A DNA stretch of 24,096 nucleotides from UBA724 sp049596815. Its GTDB lineage: Bacteria; Bacteroidota; Bacteroidia; Flavobacteriales; Flavobacteriaceae. Position numbers and translations under genes: made by a program. Shown here piece by piece: positions 22,689-24,096 of this stretch (positions are counted from its first letter, which is position 1; every line of letters begins with the position of its first letter). The notes under the pieces were generated by a model that saw nothing but the letters and a program-made list of their open reading frames with translations, did no database searches and was not told the origin of the DNA. The DNA is taken from assembly GCA_049596815.1 (NCBI GenBank), contig JBMYLY010000020.1, positions 1 to 24,096 of the forward strand. The letters are read 5' to 3'.

Positions 22689-24096
22689 ATGAAATCCATA
22701 TTTAAGCTCACTTTATTAGTATTTGGACTTGTGCTATTTTCTTGTACAAGTGACAACAACGATCCGGAACCCACATGTTCCGATGGCATCCTTAACGGAG
22801 ATGAAACAGGTGTTGACTGCGGCGGTTCTTGTGAACCCTGCGAGTTGACAGATTTAAATGGTGAAATCTCAGAAAACTTAACACTAGATGCTAGTGTAGA
22901 ATATGCCTTAAGCGGAAGTTTTATAGTCCGTGCCCCAGCAGAACTCACCATCCCTGCCGGAACAGTTATAAAAGCTACAGGTGGCACATCGTCCTATATT
23001 GGTGTTGAGCAAGGTGCAAAAATCAATGTGGATGGTACCGCCAACAGCCCTGTTATCATGACTTCGGGAGAGGCCAACCCCTCAGAAAGTGACTGGGGTG
23101 GATTGGTAATCGCTGGCAAAGCCCCCATCAACAATGGAGCCACTGCAGTTTCTGAAGTTGGTGAATTGACCTATGGAGGAACTGCCGCTGATGACAACTC
23201 CGGAACCATACGCTACCTTAGAGTCGAGTACTCCGGTGCTGCCTTTAATTCTGAAAAAGAATTTAATGGCGTCTCTCTTTTTGGCGTAGGCTCTGGAACC
23301 ACCTTTGAATATATACAAGCCTACGAAGCAGGTGACGACGGAATCGAATTCTTTGGAGGCACTGTAGACGGAAACAATTTGGTAGTCACAAACAGTTATG
23401 ATGACGGTATCGACTTTGCTGATGGTTGGAATGGAAACGGCACAAACTGGTATATCAGTGGCGCCGCAAAAGGAGCTATTGAGGGCTCTCACAATGGAAC
23501 CCAAGATTCAGCAACCCCGGTCACTACAACAAACCTTTCAAACATCACTGTAGTAGGACCCGTAACTGAAGGTGCACTTTACTACAAAGAAGGTGGGGGT
23601 AAGTGGACTGTGGATAATGTCTATGCGAGTGGCGTTAATTTAGGAGTACGTTTTAAGGACTCTGATGCAGGCGCCATGACACGTTTGGCCAACGGAGACC
23701 TCCAAATCACTAACATTCAATTTGCAGATGTAGCATCTGGCTTTGAAAAAGTCACAGGAGGCTCCTCGCCAAGCTGGCTTCAAGAAGGAATTGCCACTGG
23801 TGCAGGAAGTGGAGCTGCCGCACCAGGCTGGACAGCCGGATGGACGCGTGGTTTAGAAAACAGTGCAGCTGCTACCCAAGAAAATCTCGAAGGATCCACA
23901 AGTACAGAAGTAACACTAAACGCAAATGTTGAATATTTACTTACTTCTTCATTTATTGTTGAAGAAGGAGGTGTCCTAAATATTCCTGCAGGTACTGTGA
24001 TAAAGGCCACGGGGGGGACTTCTTCTTACATAGGAGTAGCACAAGGTGCAAAAATCAATGTGGATGGTACCGCCAACAGCCCTGTTATCATGACTT
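22689..24096 (+). CDS. Cys-rich, internally repeated surface lipoprotein (3' end outside window)
   Basis: The frame is open for 469 codons to the window end. It starts with a lipoprotein signal peptide (lipobox LFSC, acylated Cys19) and the acidic linker TSDNNDPEP, which could favour surface export. Next is a small Cys module (Cys30, Cys44, Cys48, Cys51) of the form CxDGxxNGDExGVDCGGxCxxC, seen in many flavobacterial exported proteins. A Gly/Asn/Asp-rich repeat follows, with short strand-turn units (SDWGGLVIAGKAPINNG; TIRYLRVEYSG; DDGIEFFGG; DDGIDFADGW) that suggest a right-handed beta-helix. The repeat restarts near residue 398, and the matching segments are 344 residues apart. It lies just after a TonB receptor, hinting at a ligand-capture partner. 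I do not know a characterised family member. Confidence 0.85.
   Translation, partial: MKSIFKLTLLVFGLVLFSCTSDNNDPEPTCSDGILNGDETGVDCGGSCEPCELTDLNGEISENLTLDASVEYALSGSFIVRAPAELTIPAGTVIKATGGTSSYIGVEQGAKINVDGTANSPVIMTSGEANPSESDWGGLVIAGKAPINNGATAVSEVGELTYGGTAADDNSGTIRYLRVEYSGAAFNSEKEFNGVSLFGVGSGTTFEYIQAYEAGDDGIEFFGGTVDGNNLVVTNSYDDGIDFADGWNGNGTNWYISGAAKGAIEGSHNGTQDSATPVTTTNLSNITVVGPVTEGALYYKEGGGKWTVDNVYASGVNLGVRFKDSDAGAMTRLANGDLQITNIQFADVASGFEKVTGGSSPSWLQEGIATGAGSGAAAPGWTAGWTRGLENSAAATQENLEGSTSTEVTLNANVEYLLTSSFIVEEGGVLNIPAGTVIKATGGTSSYIGVAQGAKINVDGTANSPVIMT
23010..23064 (+). repeat. Direct repeat copy 1 (55 nt, exact)
   Basis: Identical at every base to 24042-24096, 1032 nt (344 codons) downstream in the same frame. 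It encodes QGAKINVDGTANSPVIMT in both copies. The exact match starts sharply: the 60 nt before it differ at most third codon positions. Confidence 0.95.
24042..24096 (+). repeat. Direct repeat copy 2 (55 nt, exact, runs to window end)
   Basis: Second copy of 23010-23064. The identity reaches the last base of the window, so 55 nt is a lower limit for the length of the identical tract. Confidence 0.95.

Noticed and set aside
22661..24010. Open frames on the minus strand opposite the repeat lipoprotein
   Set aside because: The plus strand carries one continuous 469-codon frame with a lipobox, a Cys module and repeats. The minus-strand frames lack start contexts and domains and mirror its codon bias.
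1..24096. CRISPR array, insertion sequence, prophage or genomic-island signs
   Set aside because: No short regularly spaced repeats, no transposase or integrase motifs, and no terminal inverted repeats or target duplications were seen. The partial tRNA-Asn could serve as an attachment site, but its 3' end is outside the window.

Overview
The window reads as chromosomal DNA of a Bacteroidota member, most likely a pigmented Flavobacteriaceae species. Evidence: promoters of the Bacteroidota type (TTTG, about 19 nt, TAnnTTTG), weak or absent Shine-Dalgarno sequences, a large TonB-dependent receptor with an N-terminal carboxypeptidase-regulatory-like domain, a Cys-rich flavobacterial-style lipoprotein, a CrtY-type lycopene cyclase, and short intergenic gaps. 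No gap longer than 300 bases lacks a gene. I see no insertion sequence, integrase, prophage or CRISPR array.

Layout. 1-1438 (minus): a tRNA-Asn(GTT) cut by the window start, with its own promoter, and the site-2 protease RseP. 1553-5540: a metal block. A SCO-type copper/redox chaperone is followed by feoA-feoB and a 37-residue Cys-rich FeoB-associated membrane peptide, converging on a minus-strand pair made of a DtxR/MntR-family metalloregulator and a ZIP transporter. A 28-bp palindrome sits directly upstream of the regulator, and a related but weaker palindrome lies at the feoA transcription start, so one metal-sensing circuit may control both. 6304-8406: isoprenoid/carotenoid genes, a lycopene cyclase and a convergent, tail-overlapping short-chain prenyl diphosphate synthase. 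8524-15068: a tightly overlapping tetR-tolC-hlyD-RND efflux operon ending near a hairpin terminator. 15117-15467: a small secreted MORN/YwqK-like protein. 15636-17929: aspS, a coupled 80-residue membrane protein, and a cold-shock protein ending in a UUCG-loop terminator. 17928-19689 (minus): dgt-tadA. 19773-end: a TonB-dependent receptor followed by a lipoprotein built of long internal repeats that runs off the window.

Functional links. Feo, ZIP, the DtxR-family regulator and SCO together suggest coordinated Fe/Mn/Zn import and cytochrome-oxidase copper-site assembly. The TetR operon is a self-contained tripartite pump (outer-membrane channel, lipid-anchored adaptor, inner-membrane permease) with a likely autoregulatory operator. 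The receptor plus repeat lipoprotein resembles a SusC/SusD-style outer-membrane uptake pair in layout, but the lipoprotein does not look like SusD.

Most worth a second look: the repeat lipoprotein, where two copies of one segment encode nearly the same protein with almost every codon changed and then switch abruptly to at least 55 nt of exact DNA identity; the lipoprotein-receptor pair as a possible uncharacterised uptake system; the 28-bp metalloregulator operator with an unusual mix of metal ligands in its regulator; and several promoters so close to their start codons that the mRNAs would be leaderless or nearly so.
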